Positions 23,018 through 32,328 are shown, numbered from the stretch's first letter. The stretch: DNA of 64,000 bases from Spirochaetales bacterium Spiro_07 (GCA_001603145.1 LVBI01000026.1:1-64000); one strand, 5' to 3'. Notes: a model not told the origin generated them from the sequence alone. Translations and numbers: made by a program.

Positions 23018-23905
23018 TCAATCTTCTGATGCGGCACCGTCCTTTGAAGCGCGGCCTGTCAGATAAAGCGAAAGCAGAACAAACGCTATGCCGAGAATAA
23101 CCGGCAGCGAAAGCGTTTCGGCAAACACAAGCACACCGACCAGAGTGCCGATGATTGGCTCAACCGTTACAAGAATTGCTGCGCTGCCTGTTTTTAAGCC
23201 CTTTAAGCCGAAAGTGTAGCAGAAGTAGGGCAGGATCGTGCAGATTACGGCGATGCCGGCAAGCAGCAGCGCATTTCTTGCATCGCCAATCAGCTTAAAG
23301 CTTGAAAGACCGCAAAACGGAATTATGGCAAAAGTTGAAATGACGAATGTGTAAAAAATCACTGTGAGCGTGCTGTATTTTTTCAGTGCGTAATTGCTGA
23401 AAATTGAATACAAGGCATAGCACAAGCCCGAAGCAAGCCCGATAAAAAAGCTCTTGCCAGAAAGTTGCACGCCATTGCTTTGGCTGAAAACGCCCGAAAC
23501 CAAGATGCAGCCCGCCACAGTCAGCAAGATTGCCAAAACCTTCAGCGCGCCGATTTTTTCCTTGAAAAGCACTGCCGAAAACAGAAGAACGAACACCGGA
23601 GACGTGTAAAGCAAAATTACGGCGATAGACGAGCCGCAATCGATGATTGTCTTAAAATAGCAAAGCGAAAACAAAGTCAGGCTGATGATGCCCGTGCCGA
23701 GAAAAATCCACAAATCTGCAAGATGAATCTTGAGCAGACTGCGGTCTGTGGCAAGCATAAAGACAAGCAGCACTAGGCTTGAAATCAATACACGGAAAAA
23801 CAAAATTGTCTGCGGCGCAAACCCCGCTGCCGAAAGCGGCTTTATAAAAAGGCTTATCAAGCCCCAAAGAACCCCCGCCGCAATTGTTGCCAGAATGTGT
23901 TTCAT
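23018..23905 (-). CDS. DMT-superfamily (EamA) transporter
   Basis: 295 residues, ten predicted transmembrane helices in two five-helix EamA repeats; the first begins ILATIAAGVLWGLISLFIKPL and the second after LSGKSFFIGLASGLCYALYS. Family members export or import amino acids and metabolites; the substrate cannot be told. Its ATG overlaps the stop of murJ (ATGA), indicating translational coupling. Confidence 0.9.
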   Translation of the reverse strand: MKHILATIAAGVLWGLISLFIKPLSAAGFAPQTILFFRVLISSLVLLVFMLATDRSLLKIHLADLWIFLGTGIISLTLFSLCYFKTIIDCGSSIAVILLYTSPVFVLLFSAVLFKEKIGALKVLAILLTVAGCILVSGVFSQSNGVQLSGKSFFIGLASGLCYALYSIFSNYALKKYSTLTVIFYTFVISTFAIIPFCGLSSFKLIGDARNALLLAGIAVICTILPYFCYTFGLKGLKTGSAAILVTVEPIIGTLVGVLVFAETLSLPVILGIAFVLLSLYLTGRASKDGAASED

Positions 23906-25548
23906 TTTGCTGCCTTTTTTGCAATTTTTTTAACGAGCGGCCAGATTACAGAATCTTTTGTTACCAAAAGAAGCACAACACCGGCAGCGGCAAAGATTAT
24001 GCCTGAAACCGCAACAGGAATTCCATAAGAAACCCAGCGGCTGTGCCCTTCAAAAGCTTTGAGAAGCGGCGCGCGCACAAAATAGACCGGCACGGCGGCA
24101 ACAACAGAGAACAATGCGATTTTCAGTGTGTACAAAACTGAAGCAGACAAAATATGCTTTGCGTCTACGCTCTGCTTGCGGAAAAGCAGCGCAAACAAGA
24201 TGAGCGTGTTCACGGCGCTTGCAATCGAAAGCGCGAGCGCAATGCCTTCGCCGCCCATCGGAATTGAAAGCACATAAGCAAGCGCAATATTCACTACAAC
24301 GTTGATTATGCCAGCAACGGTGGGGCTTACGGCATCTTCTTGCGCATAAAACGAAGGCGAAAGAATGCGGTTGAGCGCGATGAACACAAGCCCGATTATG
24401 TGGAAGTGAAAAACTGCGGTTGTCGTGTCAATCGATTTTTCGTTGAAGCGGCCCGTGGCGAAAAGCACCGCGACAAGGCTCCGCTTCATGATGATGCAGT
24501 ACGCCGTAACTGGAATCGAAATCAAAATCATGATTTTGAGCGCGTTTGTGAGCATCTTGTTGAAGTCAGCCCATTCCTTTTGCTTAGCAAAGCCAGTCAA
24601 ATCAGGCAGAATAACTGTGCCGATTGTTACCGCAAAAATGCCGAGGATAAGTTCCTGCAGTCGCAGCGAATACTGAAGGCTTGAAACAAGCCCTTCGTTG
24701 ACCTTGTTTGCAATGGCCGTAGAAAAAATGTCGTTGAGCTGGTACGCCGCCATTCCGACAATCGTTGGTGCGATAAGCTTAAGCACGCGCCTTGTGCCCG
24801 GGTTTGTAAAAGCCTTTTTGAGCGAAGTAAGCGAAACCGTCCAGTTAGTCTTTAAGACGAAGGGAAGCTGAAACAAAGCCTGAACCGTGCCGCCTGTAAC
24901 AACGCCGATTGCCATGGCGCGCGCCGGGTTCGCCGTGTGCGGCGCAAAAATGTAAGTAAACGCGATTACAATTCCGTTAAACAGAATCGGCGTAAAGCCA
25001 GAAGGTGAAAAAATCTTTTCGCCGTTCAAAATGCCTTGAAAGAATGCGGCAATTGAAATTACGGCAAGATACGGAAACATCATCCGCGTAAGAATTACAG
25101 CCTCGCCGAATGAGTCAATATCATATTTTTTGAAGCCGTAAAAAATGCGCAAGATGAGCGGCGTAAGGAACATGCACAGCACCACAAAAGTGGTGACAAG
25201 AAAGCAGAGCAGCGTAAAAGTTGATGAGATGAACTCCTGCGTCGTTTTTTTGTCTTCGTCTGTGCTGTTGGCCTTTAGGTAGCTCTTGAAAGTCGGTATA
25301 AATGCCACCGAAATTGAATTTTCTGCAAAAAGCCGCCTGAAAAGGTTCGGCACAAGAAACGCAATTGAAAAAGCGTCTGACTGACTGGAAGTGCCAAGAA
25401 AATGCGCCTTCGTCATTTCGCGGATAAGGCCGAGGATTCTTGAGCCGAGCGTTAAGACCGAAAGTGAAAGGCCTTTTGCCGCTATTGAGCTTGTCTTTTT
25501 TTGATTTTCCGTATTTTCTGTTTCGCCGTTATTTTTCATGATATGCAC
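23902..25548 (-). CDS. murJ: Lipid II flippase MurJ
   Basis: 548 residues with about 14 transmembrane helices. The MurJ/MviN signatures are clear: LSVLTLGSRILGLIREMTKAHFLG (conserved Arg in TM1), SDAFSIAFLVPNLFRRLFAENSISVAFIPTF and the PYL segment. MurJ flips the peptidoglycan precursor lipid II outward. An N-terminal tail of about 20 residues rich in Asn/Glu/Lys precedes TM1; ATG 25539 is an alternative start. First gene of a two-gene unit with the EamA transporter. Confidence 0.94.
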   Translation of the reverse strand: MHIMKNNGETENTENQKKTSSIAAKGLSLSVLTLGSRILGLIREMTKAHFLGTSSQSDAFSIAFLVPNLFRRLFAENSISVAFIPTFKSYLKANSTDEDKKTTQEFISSTFTLLCFLVTTFVVLCMFLTPLILRIFYGFKKYDIDSFGEAVILTRMMFPYLAVISIAAFFQGILNGEKIFSPSGFTPILFNGIVIAFTYIFAPHTANPARAMAIGVVTGGTVQALFQLPFVLKTNWTVSLTSLKKAFTNPGTRRVLKLIAPTIVGMAAYQLNDIFSTAIANKVNEGLVSSLQYSLRLQELILGIFAVTIGTVILPDLTGFAKQKEWADFNKMLTNALKIMILISIPVTAYCIIMKRSLVAVLFATGRFNEKSIDTTTAVFHFHIIGLVFIALNRILSPSFYAQEDAVSPTVAGIINVVVNIALAYVLSIPMGGEGIALALSIASAVNTLILFALLFRKQSVDAKHILSASVLYTLKIALFSVVAAVPVYFVRAPLLKAFEGHSRWVSYGIPVAVSGIIFAAAGVVLLLVTKDSVIWPLVKKIAKKAAK

Positions 25549-25668
25549 AGCATATAACTATTAGAAAATAACGGCAACCGCTTTGAAGAGCTTTCAAGGT
25601 TTTCGGGGCATTTCAACAAGCGCGGCGCATTTGCGCAAGACCCGCGCTTTGTCTGCAAACCTTGCCTG

Positions 25669-26136
25669 TTAAATTGAGATTGTGTTGTTCTGTTCGATCA
25701 TCTGGTCTGCAAAGCTGACGGCGGCGGCAATTTCATCTGCGTCTGGGTGACCTTTGCAGAGACCGCCCACAAGCTTGAACGGCCCGAATGTGTCAAAGCC
25801 TTTGCAGCTGTAAACGCCGACAACAGAAGCGTTCTTCTGTGCAAGAAAATGTTCCATGTCTTTGGCGTAATTCGGGCTGTCTTTGCCGCAAGTGTACATA
25901 AGAAAGACTTTCAGCCTTTCCGGCAGATTTTTCGCTATAAAAGTGTATATTGATTTATGGAAATTGCCGTAAAAAATGCCGGACGCAATGCCCACAAGGT
26001 CGTAGCCGACAAGAGAAATCATCAAGGCGTTTGTTGTATCAATCAGCGTAATTTCCGGGTGCTTTTCGGCAATTGCCTTTATAAGCTTTTCTGTGTTTTT
26101 GTGGTGAACTGATGCATAAAGAATTGCTATTCTCAT
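25669..26136 (-). CDS. Flavodoxin-family protein
   Basis: 155 residues. Residues 1-15 (MRIAILYASVHHKNTEKL) form the phosphate-binding loop of a flavodoxin fold, and GIASGIFYGNFHKSIYTFI plus YTCGKDSPNY mark the two further FMN contact loops. Likely FMN-binding, acting as a single-electron carrier or quinone-type reductase. Transcribed alone. Confidence 0.85.
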   Translation of the reverse strand: MRIAILYASVHHKNTEKLIKAIAEKHPEITLIDTTNALMISLVGYDLVGIASGIFYGNFHKSIYTFIAKNLPERLKVFLMYTCGKDSPNYAKDMEHFLAQKNASVVGVYSCKGFDTFGPFKLVGGLCKGHPDADEIAAAVSFADQMIEQNNTISI

Positions 26137-26269
26137 AAAGAAGCTCTTTGAACTGAAAATAAAGCGGCAAATTTGCCGCTGATTCGAAATTATCGGAAAA
26201 TCGGGTTATTGTAAAGATGAAAAGCGCGTATATTGTGCCATAAATTCGGTTTAAAATAGAAAATAAAGA

Positions 26270-26298
26270 TTGTAAAAATAGCAGAGAAACTATAGAAT
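26270..26298 (+). promoter_or_regulatory. Promoter predicting a leaderless mRNA
   Basis: TTGTAA (26270-26275), 17 bp, TAGAAT (26293-26298), then six bases and the ATG at 26305. Transcription should begin at or next to the start codon. Confidence 0.6.
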
Positions 26299-26304
26299 TT
26301 AGCC

Positions 26305-28221
26305 ATGAACAAGAAGCCTCTTGGTTTGTTCGTGAACGGCATTGAGACTGAATACGGGCTGCCAATTCTAAAAGGAATAGACAAATATTGCTCGCAGAAT
26401 GATGTTGATTATTATGTTTATCTCATTCAGTCTCAGGAGCTGCCCGAACGGAGAAGCGACAATTTTACAAAAACTCAGATTGGCCTTGCATCGATTTTCA
26501 ACAAAAAGACTGTTTCTGCTGTTTTGACTACAGCAACTTCATGCAATGTCTTTGCCACAAAAGAGCTGTACAATCAGTTTTTAAAGAAGCTGACTGTGCC
26601 CGTTGTGAGCATCGGCGTAAAGATTGACGGCATTTCAAGTGTTTTCATCGATAATTACTCGTTGGCAAAAGAAATGACGGAACATTTCATAAAGTGCCAT
26701 AATGTAAGAAAATTCCTTCTAATAAAAGTGAATGTAGTTATTCCTGATATGGAAGAGCGTATTTCCGGGTTTTATGCTGCATTACAAGAGGCCGGAATTC
26801 CAAAAGAAAATGTCACCGTCGTCGAAAGCGATTTCAATTACGGTTCTTTGTCTGAGCTTTTAAAAGAATATAAGACGAAAGAAGACTGCTGCTTCGATTC
26901 TGTAATCTGTGTTGATGATGTTCTTGCAATTGAATCAATGGAATATTTTGAAAAAGCCGGAATTCGCATTCCGGAAGAGCTGAAATTTGCAGGCTTTGAC
27001 GATTGCACTGCATCTTTGCAGGCGCGCCCGCCCTTGACAACAGTAAATCAGCAGCTTGGTGAACAAGGCATTGAAGCGTGCCGCACAGCTTTTGAATGCT
27101 TTGAGCAGTCTGAGCGCACCGGCAGCTATGTTCCGAAACACAGCATTGTGCAAGGACATATAAAGTACAGACAGAGCTGCGGTTGTACCAAAAATGCAAG
27201 GCTAACGCAAAAAGAAAAAGACAGCCAGTCAATTCTTGCAACGAATTATTACCTGCTTAGGCAGAAGATTCATCTTTTGCAGAAATGCCTTCAAAATTCA
27301 AGGACGACAACCCGCTTAGATGACTTGAAGCAGATGCTCTATAACGAGCTTATCGAGCTTAGGGTTCCTTCTTGCACGATTGTGACTTTCAACAAACCGA
27401 TAGAGAACAATTCTGACGCAGATTATAAACTGCCAGACGAAGCGTGTGTTTTTCTGCATGTCGATTCACGGCAAAAAGAATATGTTCCGCAGCCTGAAAT
27501 CGAATTTAACCCAAATGAAATGATGTTGCCTGAAAAATTCTGCGGAACAAATCATTTGCATGTGTTTACTTCGCTTTCAAATGAACGGTATCAATTCGGC
27601 TATGTTGTCTATAACCCGAACAGCTTTGATTTTATTCTTTATGCAACTTTTACTAACATAATTACGAATGCGATTGCCTCAACTTATGAATTGTCTGCAC
27701 TTTCGTCGAAAAAAGACGCGCTTGAATCTGAATCTTACACCGATGAACTGACCGGCATATTCAACAGGCGCGGCCTTGCCGTTTATGGGCAGAATTCTAT
27801 AAATCAGTCGCTTGTAATGCATGACGGCGGGCTTGTAATTTTTGCTGATATGGATGACCTGAAAGTGATAAACGATACTTTCGGGCATGAATCTGGCGAC
27901 GAAGCAATCAAAGCCGAAGTAAAAATTCTAAGAGACGCTTTCAGAACTTCTGATATAATCGCACGGTTCGGCGGCGATGAATTTGTTATTGTTGCACCGA
28001 AGATGACAATGGAATATTTTAAGCAGCGCTGCGCCAGAATCGATGAGATGAGCCGCCGCTGGAACGAAAAATCTGGTAAAAAATTCACTTTATCAATCAG
28101 CCTTGGTGCAGTTGAATTCAGCAGCGGCAAGTCTGACCTTACGGAGCTTATTGCCGAAGCAGACAAAGCTCAATATGAAGTGAAAAAAGAGCACCATAAA
28201 CGGAAAAGAGCCGCAAATTAG
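26305..28221 (+). CDS. Soluble diguanylate cyclase with LacI-type sugar-binding-like sensor domain
   Basis: 638 residues, no signal peptide or transmembrane helix. Residues 1-290 follow the periplasmic-binding-protein-like fold of LacI/GalR effector domains (GLFVNGIETEYGLPILKGIDKY, VPVVSIGVKID, VICVDDVLAIESMEYFEKAGIRIPEELKFAGFDD, LTTVNQQLGEQG) but there is no helix-turn-helix. A linker of about 170 residues with a GAF-like feel leads to the GGDEF domain (GGDEF at 556-560, inhibitory I-site RTSD at 547-550). It should make c-di-GMP in response to a cytoplasmic small molecule. No ribosome site precedes ATG 26305. Confidence 0.9.
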   Translation: MNKKPLGLFVNGIETEYGLPILKGIDKYCSQNDVDYYVYLIQSQELPERRSDNFTKTQIGLASIFNKKTVSAVLTTATSCNVFATKELYNQFLKKLTVPVVSIGVKIDGISSVFIDNYSLAKEMTEHFIKCHNVRKFLLIKVNVVIPDMEERISGFYAALQEAGIPKENVTVVESDFNYGSLSELLKEYKTKEDCCFDSVICVDDVLAIESMEYFEKAGIRIPEELKFAGFDDCTASLQARPPLTTVNQQLGEQGIEACRTAFECFEQSERTGSYVPKHSIVQGHIKYRQSCGCTKNARLTQKEKDSQSILATNYYLLRQKIHLLQKCLQNSRTTTRLDDLKQMLYNELIELRVPSCTIVTFNKPIENNSDADYKLPDEACVFLHVDSRQKEYVPQPEIEFNPNEMMLPEKFCGTNHLHVFTSLSNERYQFGYVVYNPNSFDFILYATFTNIITNAIASTYELSALSSKKDALESESYTDELTGIFNRRGLAVYGQNSINQSLVMHDGGLVIFADMDDLKVINDTFGHESGDEAIKAEVKILRDAFRTSDIIARFGGDEFVIVAPKMTMEYFKQRCARIDEMSRRWNEKSGKKFTLSISLGAVEFSSGKSDLTELIAEADKAQYEVKKEHHKRKRAAN

Positions 28222-28288
28222 CTTGCACGGAAGTAAGTGCTTTGCCGCAATTCTTGCGCGCTATATTTTTAGACAAGGAGCATATTTT

Positions 28289-28510
28289 ATGCCGCACATT
28301 ACAGTTCAGATGTATCCCGGACGGGATGACGCAAAAAAGAAGAAGCTTGCCGACGAGCTTGTAAAAGCCGCAAGCGCAGCTTTGGATGTTCCAGAAAAGA
28401 GCTTTTCTGTAAGCATCTTGGATGTTCCGCAAGAAGAGTGGACTGAAAAAGTTTATAAAAACGCCATTGACCCTGAAAATAAGACAATTTACAGACGGCC
28501 GGGTTATTGA
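28289..28510 (+). CDS. 4-oxalocrotonate tautomerase-family protein
   Basis: 73 residues from ATG 28289 with AAGGAG at 28275-28280. Pro 2 (MPHITVQM), which becomes the catalytic N-terminal proline after Met removal, and the basic patch GRDDAKKKKLADEL are typical of the 4-OT family; the C-terminus (EWTEKVYKN) also fits. Substrate unknown. Placed between the diguanylate cyclase and an alpha/beta hydrolase. Confidence 0.88.
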   Translation: MPHITVQMYPGRDDAKKKKLADELVKAASAALDVPEKSFSVSILDVPQEEWTEKVYKNAIDPENKTIYRRPGY

Positions 28511-28531
28511 GCGCGCGGCTAAGGAACGAAG

Positions 28532-29332
28532 ATGATTCAGTGTGTAAAGACAAACGGCTTTGAAATGGAATATTTGCAGTTCGGGCGCGGCAAAAAAACG
28601 CTCGTCATTATTCCGGGGCTTAGCATAAAAAGCGTGCTGCTTTCTGCTGATGCAATTGAAAGCGCATACGCCAGTTTCACCGAAGAATTCACGGTCTATC
28701 TTTTTGACAGACGGAAAGAAACCGGCGGCCGCTATAAGATAAAGCAGATGGCGTACGACACAATCGCCGCAATCAATGCGCTGGGGCTGAAAAACATCTA
28801 TCTTTTCGGCACGTCGCAAGGCGGAATGATTTGCCAGTTTATAGCCGCGCTTGAGCCGCAGCTTGTAAAAAAGATGATTCTCGGCTCAACCTCGTGTAGC
28901 GTAAAATTCAGCAAAGACGCTGCGCCTGTTTTGTGGATTGATTACGCAAAAAAAGGCGACGTGCCGGCTCTTGTAAATTCGTTTGTAGATTTGTGCTACT
29001 CAAAAGCAACAGCCGACGCATGCCGCGCCGCCGTGCTTGAAGCGCACAAAGACGTTACGCCAGAAGAGCTTAGAAAATTCATTGTGCTTGCAAAAGGCAC
29101 GAAAGGCTTTTCAAGTGTGCGCGCGCTAAAAAAGATAAAATGCCCTGTTTTTGTAATCGGCTCAAAAGCTGATAAGGTGCTCGGCGGCGGCGCTTCTGAA
29201 ATGCTTGCGGAAAAGCTCGGCTGCAAGCTCTTTATGTACGAAAATTTCGGCCACGCGGTCTACGATGAAGCGCCTGATTATAAGCAGAAAATGCTGGAAT
29301 TTTTCAGCGGAGAAGGCGGAGAACAAGATTGA
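28532..29332 (+). CDS. Alpha/beta-hydrolase
   Basis: 266 residues after AAGGAACG. Fold markers: TLVIIPGLSIKS, YLFDRRKETGG, YLFGTSQGGMICQF (nucleophile Ser in GTSQGG), KADKVLGGGAS (acid) and FGHAVYDEAP (His). Closest to the hydrolases of unassigned substrate in the BioH/haloperoxidase-like group. First gene of a four-gene, end-to-end overlapping unit (28532-30744). Confidence 0.87.
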   Translation: MIQCVKTNGFEMEYLQFGRGKKTLVIIPGLSIKSVLLSADAIESAYASFTEEFTVYLFDRRKETGGRYKIKQMAYDTIAAINALGLKNIYLFGTSQGGMICQFIAALEPQLVKKMILGSTSCSVKFSKDAAPVLWIDYAKKGDVPALVNSFVDLCYSKATADACRAAVLEAHKDVTPEELRKFIVLAKGTKGFSSVRALKKIKCPVFVIGSKADKVLGGGASEMLAEKLGCKLFMYENFGHAVYDEAPDYKQKMLEFFSGEGGEQD

Positions 29333-29970
29333 AACTCAAGCTTTTGTCTGACCGCATTGAAGATTATCTTGCAAAGTCTGAAATCATCGACTTTGATGAT
29401 GAGCAAATTTGCAGCCTTGCCGACGAGCTGTATCAATCTGCCGCAGATGAAACCGACTTTATAAGAAAAGCTTATGAATTTGTGCGCGACGAAATTCAAC
29501 ATTCAGCTGATGCCGGAAAAGATGAAATTACGCTTAAAGCTTCTGACGTGCTCAAAAAGAAGCACGGCGTATGCTTTGCAAAGTCTCATCTGCTTGCCGC
29601 GCTCTTGCGGAACAAGCGTGTGCCGTGCGGTTTGTGCTATCAAAAGCTTGTGCTTGACGACGATGACGCGCCTGTGCTAATTCTGCACGGACTTAACGCT
29701 GTTTTTCTGCGCGAATATCAGAAGTGGGTGCGCCTTGATGCGCGCGGCAACAAGACCGGCGTAAACGCGCAGTTTTCAGCTGAAAAAGAACAGCTTGCTT
29801 TTCCGGTCAGACTGGAAAAAGGCGAAAAAGACTTTTCTGAAGTGTTTGCAGAACCTGACACAAACGTAACAGGCTGCCTTTTGCGGCACAAGTCGCGCGC
29901 AGCTTTGTGGAACGATTTGCCGATAGAGCTTTCGATAGAAGCTGCGGCTTGTTGCAGGGCTGAAAAATGA
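29329..29970 (+). CDS. Transglutaminase-like protein
   Basis: 213 residues from a TTG that overlaps the previous stop (TTGA). The transglutaminase-core triad is present: Cys 82 (KKHGVCFAKSHLLAAL), His 120 (LHGLNAVF) and Asp 137 (WVRLDARG). Such proteins are usually cysteine proteases or amidases. Translational coupling with both neighbours suggests a shared task, but none can be named. Confidence 0.85.
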   Translation: MKLKLLSDRIEDYLAKSEIIDFDDEQICSLADELYQSAADETDFIRKAYEFVRDEIQHSADAGKDEITLKASDVLKKKHGVCFAKSHLLAALLRNKRVPCGLCYQKLVLDDDDAPVLILHGLNAVFLREYQKWVRLDARGNKTGVNAQFSAEKEQLAFPVRLEKGEKDFSEVFAEPDTNVTGCLLRHKSRAALWNDLPIELSIEAAACCRAEK

Positions 29971-30383
29971 CAGAGCTTGAGAATAAGATTTTCGACATTG
30001 TGCGGAAAATTCCGCGCGGCAAGGTTATGACTTACGGACAGGTTGCCGCTGCTCTTGGCGATTCTCGCCTTGCACGCGTTGTCGGCAACACAATGCACAA
30101 GAACCCTGTGCCGTTTTTTGAGCTTGCGTGTGAAACCGGCTTTAATTGCAAAGAGCGCGCTTCTGCTTCTACCGTTACTGCAGATAAAGCCGCCGGTGGC
30201 AAAGTGTTTGCGCCTGTGCCGTGCCATCGTGTCGTAAATGCAGCAGGAAAGATGGGCGCAAATTTCGGGCTTGGCGGCCCTTCGGTTCAGGCCAAAATGC
30301 TTGAAAGAGAGGGCGTTGAAGTGCGCAACGGCAAAATTGACTTGAAAAAGTACGGAATGTACGGAGATTCAGCAAATGATTAA
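29967..30383 (+). CDS. O6-alkylguanine-DNA alkyltransferase-like protein (MGMT DNA-binding domain)
   Basis: 138 residues consisting only of the C-terminal MGMT/AGT domain: KIPRGKVMTYGQVAAALG, ARVVGNTMHKNP, the acceptor PCHRVV (Cys 86) and NFGLGGPSVQAKMLEREGV. The N-terminal ribonuclease-like domain of Ogt is missing and about 30 extra residues separate HKNP from PCHR. Retention of Cys makes it an alkyl-transfer enzyme candidate and not an Atl1-like protein, in which Cys is replaced by Trp. Its ATG overlaps the upstream TGA. Confidence 0.87.
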   Translation: MTELENKIFDIVRKIPRGKVMTYGQVAAALGDSRLARVVGNTMHKNPVPFFELACETGFNCKERASASTVTADKAAGGKVFAPVPCHRVVNAAGKMGANFGLGGPSVQAKMLEREGVEVRNGKIDLKKYGMYGDSAND

Positions 30384-30744
30384 CGGAATAACCCACATAT
30401 CGATGAAATGCCGCGGTGAGGACGGGCTGAAAAAGGTGCTCGCGTTCTATGTTGATTTGCTCGGCATGAAGGTTGTACGCAAATGGAACGAAGGGCTGAT
30501 GATTGAGACCGGCAACTGCCAGATTGAGATTTTCACCAACCTTGAAGGCAACCCCGAAACAGGCATAATTCGCCACATTGCGCTTGATGTCGATAATTCG
30601 GCGTTTTATGCTGAAAAGTGTAAGGCCGCCGGTTACGAGGTTTTTCAGCCGCCAAAGCAGATTGAGCTTGGCGGCCAGAAAGCGGTTATTTCATTTTGCT
30701 ACGGCCCTCTCGGCGAGCAGGTGGAATTCTACGAAAAGCTTTAA
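30376..30744 (+). CDS. VOC-family (glyoxalase-like) protein
   Basis: 122 residues with two beta-alpha-beta-beta-beta modules. The first begins GITHISMKCRGEDGLKKVLAFY and the second IRHIALDVDN. Metal-binding candidates are His 6, Glu 54, His 69 and Glu near the end (GEQVEFYEKL). Overlaps the preceding gene by 8 bp; last of the four-gene unit. Substrate unknown; dioxygenase, glyoxalase and resistance roles all occur in the family. Confidence 0.85.
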   Translation: MINGITHISMKCRGEDGLKKVLAFYVDLLGMKVVRKWNEGLMIETGNCQIEIFTNLEGNPETGIIRHIALDVDNSAFYAEKCKAAGYEVFQPPKQIELGGQKAVISFCYGPLGEQVEFYEKL

Positions 30745-30931
30745 AATGATTGCTAAACGAGTTTGCTTCGCAAACGTCGCAGTGTGAAGCACGGCAATGA
30801 TATGCAATCTGCAAAACTATAAAATTGTCATATTCGGGCTTGACCCGGACATCTTTTTGCCCATGTCACCCCGAACTCGTTTCGGGGTCTCATTTTGAGC
30901 TGATTGCGTAGCATTCGGAATGACAGCAAAT

Positions 30932-31888
30932 TTAGTCTATGCTTTCAAGGCCGGTGCCTTCGTCAATGCCCATCATTATGTTCATGCACTGAACGGCCGC
31001 GCCGCTTGCACCTTTTCCGAGGTTGTCAAAGCGCGTAGTCACCATAATGCGCTCGTCGTTGCCATAAACGAAAATCTGCATACTGTTCGTTCCTGCAAGC
31101 GTGTTCGCCGGAATGAACTGCTCTGTCAACGTTCCTTCGCCCATAAAGCCAGCAACCTTAACGAATTTGCAGCCCTCATAATGAGCGGCGAACATTTCCC
31201 ATACATCATGCGCCGTCACCTTTTTTGCGAGCAGGCGTGAATGAAGCCCGATTGTTACGGTCATGCCCTGAAAATAATCGCAGACATAAGGGTTGAAGAT
31301 CGGCTCAAATTCAAGGCCGCTGATTTTTTTGATTTCCGGCAAGTGCTTGTGCTGCTGCGTCAAAGCATAAAGGCGCGGCGAATCAAGCCCCTTGTCGCGT
31401 CCTTCGGCTTCATACTGTGCAATAGCTTTTTTGCCCGCGCCAGAATAGCCGCTCACCGCATGAATTGACACAGGGTAATCAGCCTGCATGATGCCGGACT
31501 TTACGAGCGGATAGCAGATTGCGACAGAGCCGCTTGCGTAGCAGCCCGGCACGGCAACTCTATTTGAGTGCGCAATCTTCTCGCGAAAAGATTTGTCAAG
31601 CTCCGGAAAGCCGTAAGCCCAGTCGGGGTTTGTGCGGTGCGCCGTCGATGCGTCTATAATTCTAGTCTTTGGGTTTGTACAAAGCTCCGCCGATTCAATT
31701 GCGGCTGCGTCCGGCAGGCAAAGGAACGTAAAGTCAGAAGCGTTAATCATCTTGGCTTTTTCGGCCGGGTCTTTGCGCTTGTCTTCGTCAATGGAAATAA
31801 TTTCAATGTCGCTGCGCTTTTCAAAGCGTTCAAAAATCTTAAGGCCAGTAGTGCCTTCTTTTCCGTCAATAAAAATTTTGTAGCTCAT
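30932..31888 (-). CDS. argC: N-acetyl-gamma-glutamyl-phosphate reductase
   Basis: Reduces N-acetylglutamyl phosphate with NADPH, third step of arginine synthesis. 318 residues, the short (type 2) ArgC. KIFIDGKEGTTGLKIFERFE is the type-2 N-terminus; the catalytic Cys lies in AVPGCYASGSVAI, followed by SGYSGAGK and QHKHLPEI. No other arg genes adjoin it. Transcribed alone; the 187 bp to its right (30745-30931) hold only short palindromes. Confidence 0.95.
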   Translation of the reverse strand: MSYKIFIDGKEGTTGLKIFERFEKRSDIEIISIDEDKRKDPAEKAKMINASDFTFLCLPDAAAIESAELCTNPKTRIIDASTAHRTNPDWAYGFPELDKSFREKIAHSNRVAVPGCYASGSVAICYPLVKSGIMQADYPVSIHAVSGYSGAGKKAIAQYEAEGRDKGLDSPRLYALTQQHKHLPEIKKISGLEFEPIFNPYVCDYFQGMTVTIGLHSRLLAKKVTAHDVWEMFAAHYEGCKFVKVAGFMGEGTLTEQFIPANTLAGTNSMQIFVYGNDERIMVTTRFDNLGKGASGAAVQCMNIMMGIDEGTGLESID

Positions 31889-32062
31889 GGGATGATTATA
31901 CAGCTTCTAAGGGGAAGGGGAAACCCCTTCATCCGAGGCGCGGTTTCCCCTTCCTCTTAAACCCTATCCCCTTCCGGCACGGCTTAGGGGCTCTGCCCTT
32001 AAGAAACCTGAATTTATCTAAGTTTTAAGTTGTGCTTCACGGGTAAGTTTTTTTAACCTGTC

Positions 32063-32086
32063 ATTGTCGGGCTATGACCCGACAAT
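32063..32086. repeat. ATTGTCGGG palindrome
   Basis: ATTGTCGGG (32063-32071) and CCCGACAAT (32078-32086). Same palindrome at 56854-56876; diverged relatives near 30830 and 33531. Confidence 0.65.
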
Positions 32087-32141
32087 CTGTTCAGAAAGGT
32101 TTTGTACAAACTCTGCCGGTTTTTGTGAAAGCAAAAAGCGG

Positions 32142-32192
32142 CACTTTTCGCCGAACAATCTTTAATCGTAGATTAAACTGCTGCGAAAAGAA
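32142..32192. repeat. CACTTTTCGC repeat, copy 1
   Basis: Left arm CACTTTTCGC and right arm GCGAAAAGAA about 30 bp apart with a GATTAAAC-type interior. Copies 2 and 3 are at 35754-35804 and 35901-35951. Confidence 0.6.
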
Positions 32193-32328
32193 CTTTTCCG
32201 GTACCGCCTAAGGGCCTGCCCTTAGGAAACCTGGTTGTACAATCTATCAAGTTTCCTTTCAGGAAACTAGTAACGGATACACAACGACGCACTGTTTGGG
32301 CGGGTGTACATGGTGTGTACGTGCAGCT

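Larger units (their letters stand above)
31889..32328. other. 440-bp gene-free, palindrome-rich stretch
   Basis: No coding signal. Contains GAAGGGGAAACC / GGTTTCCCCTTC near 31912-31950, a GGGCTCTGCCCTTAAG motif near 31988 and a related one near 32213, the ATTGTCGGG palindrome (32063-32086), and a CTTTTCGC repeat (32142-32192). Confidence 0.6.

Noticed and set aside
30745..30931. Possible small gene or RNA between the VOC gene and argC
   Set aside because: Only short palindromes of dispersed type (CCCGAAC...GTTTCGGGG) are visible; no promoter-hairpin-terminator series.
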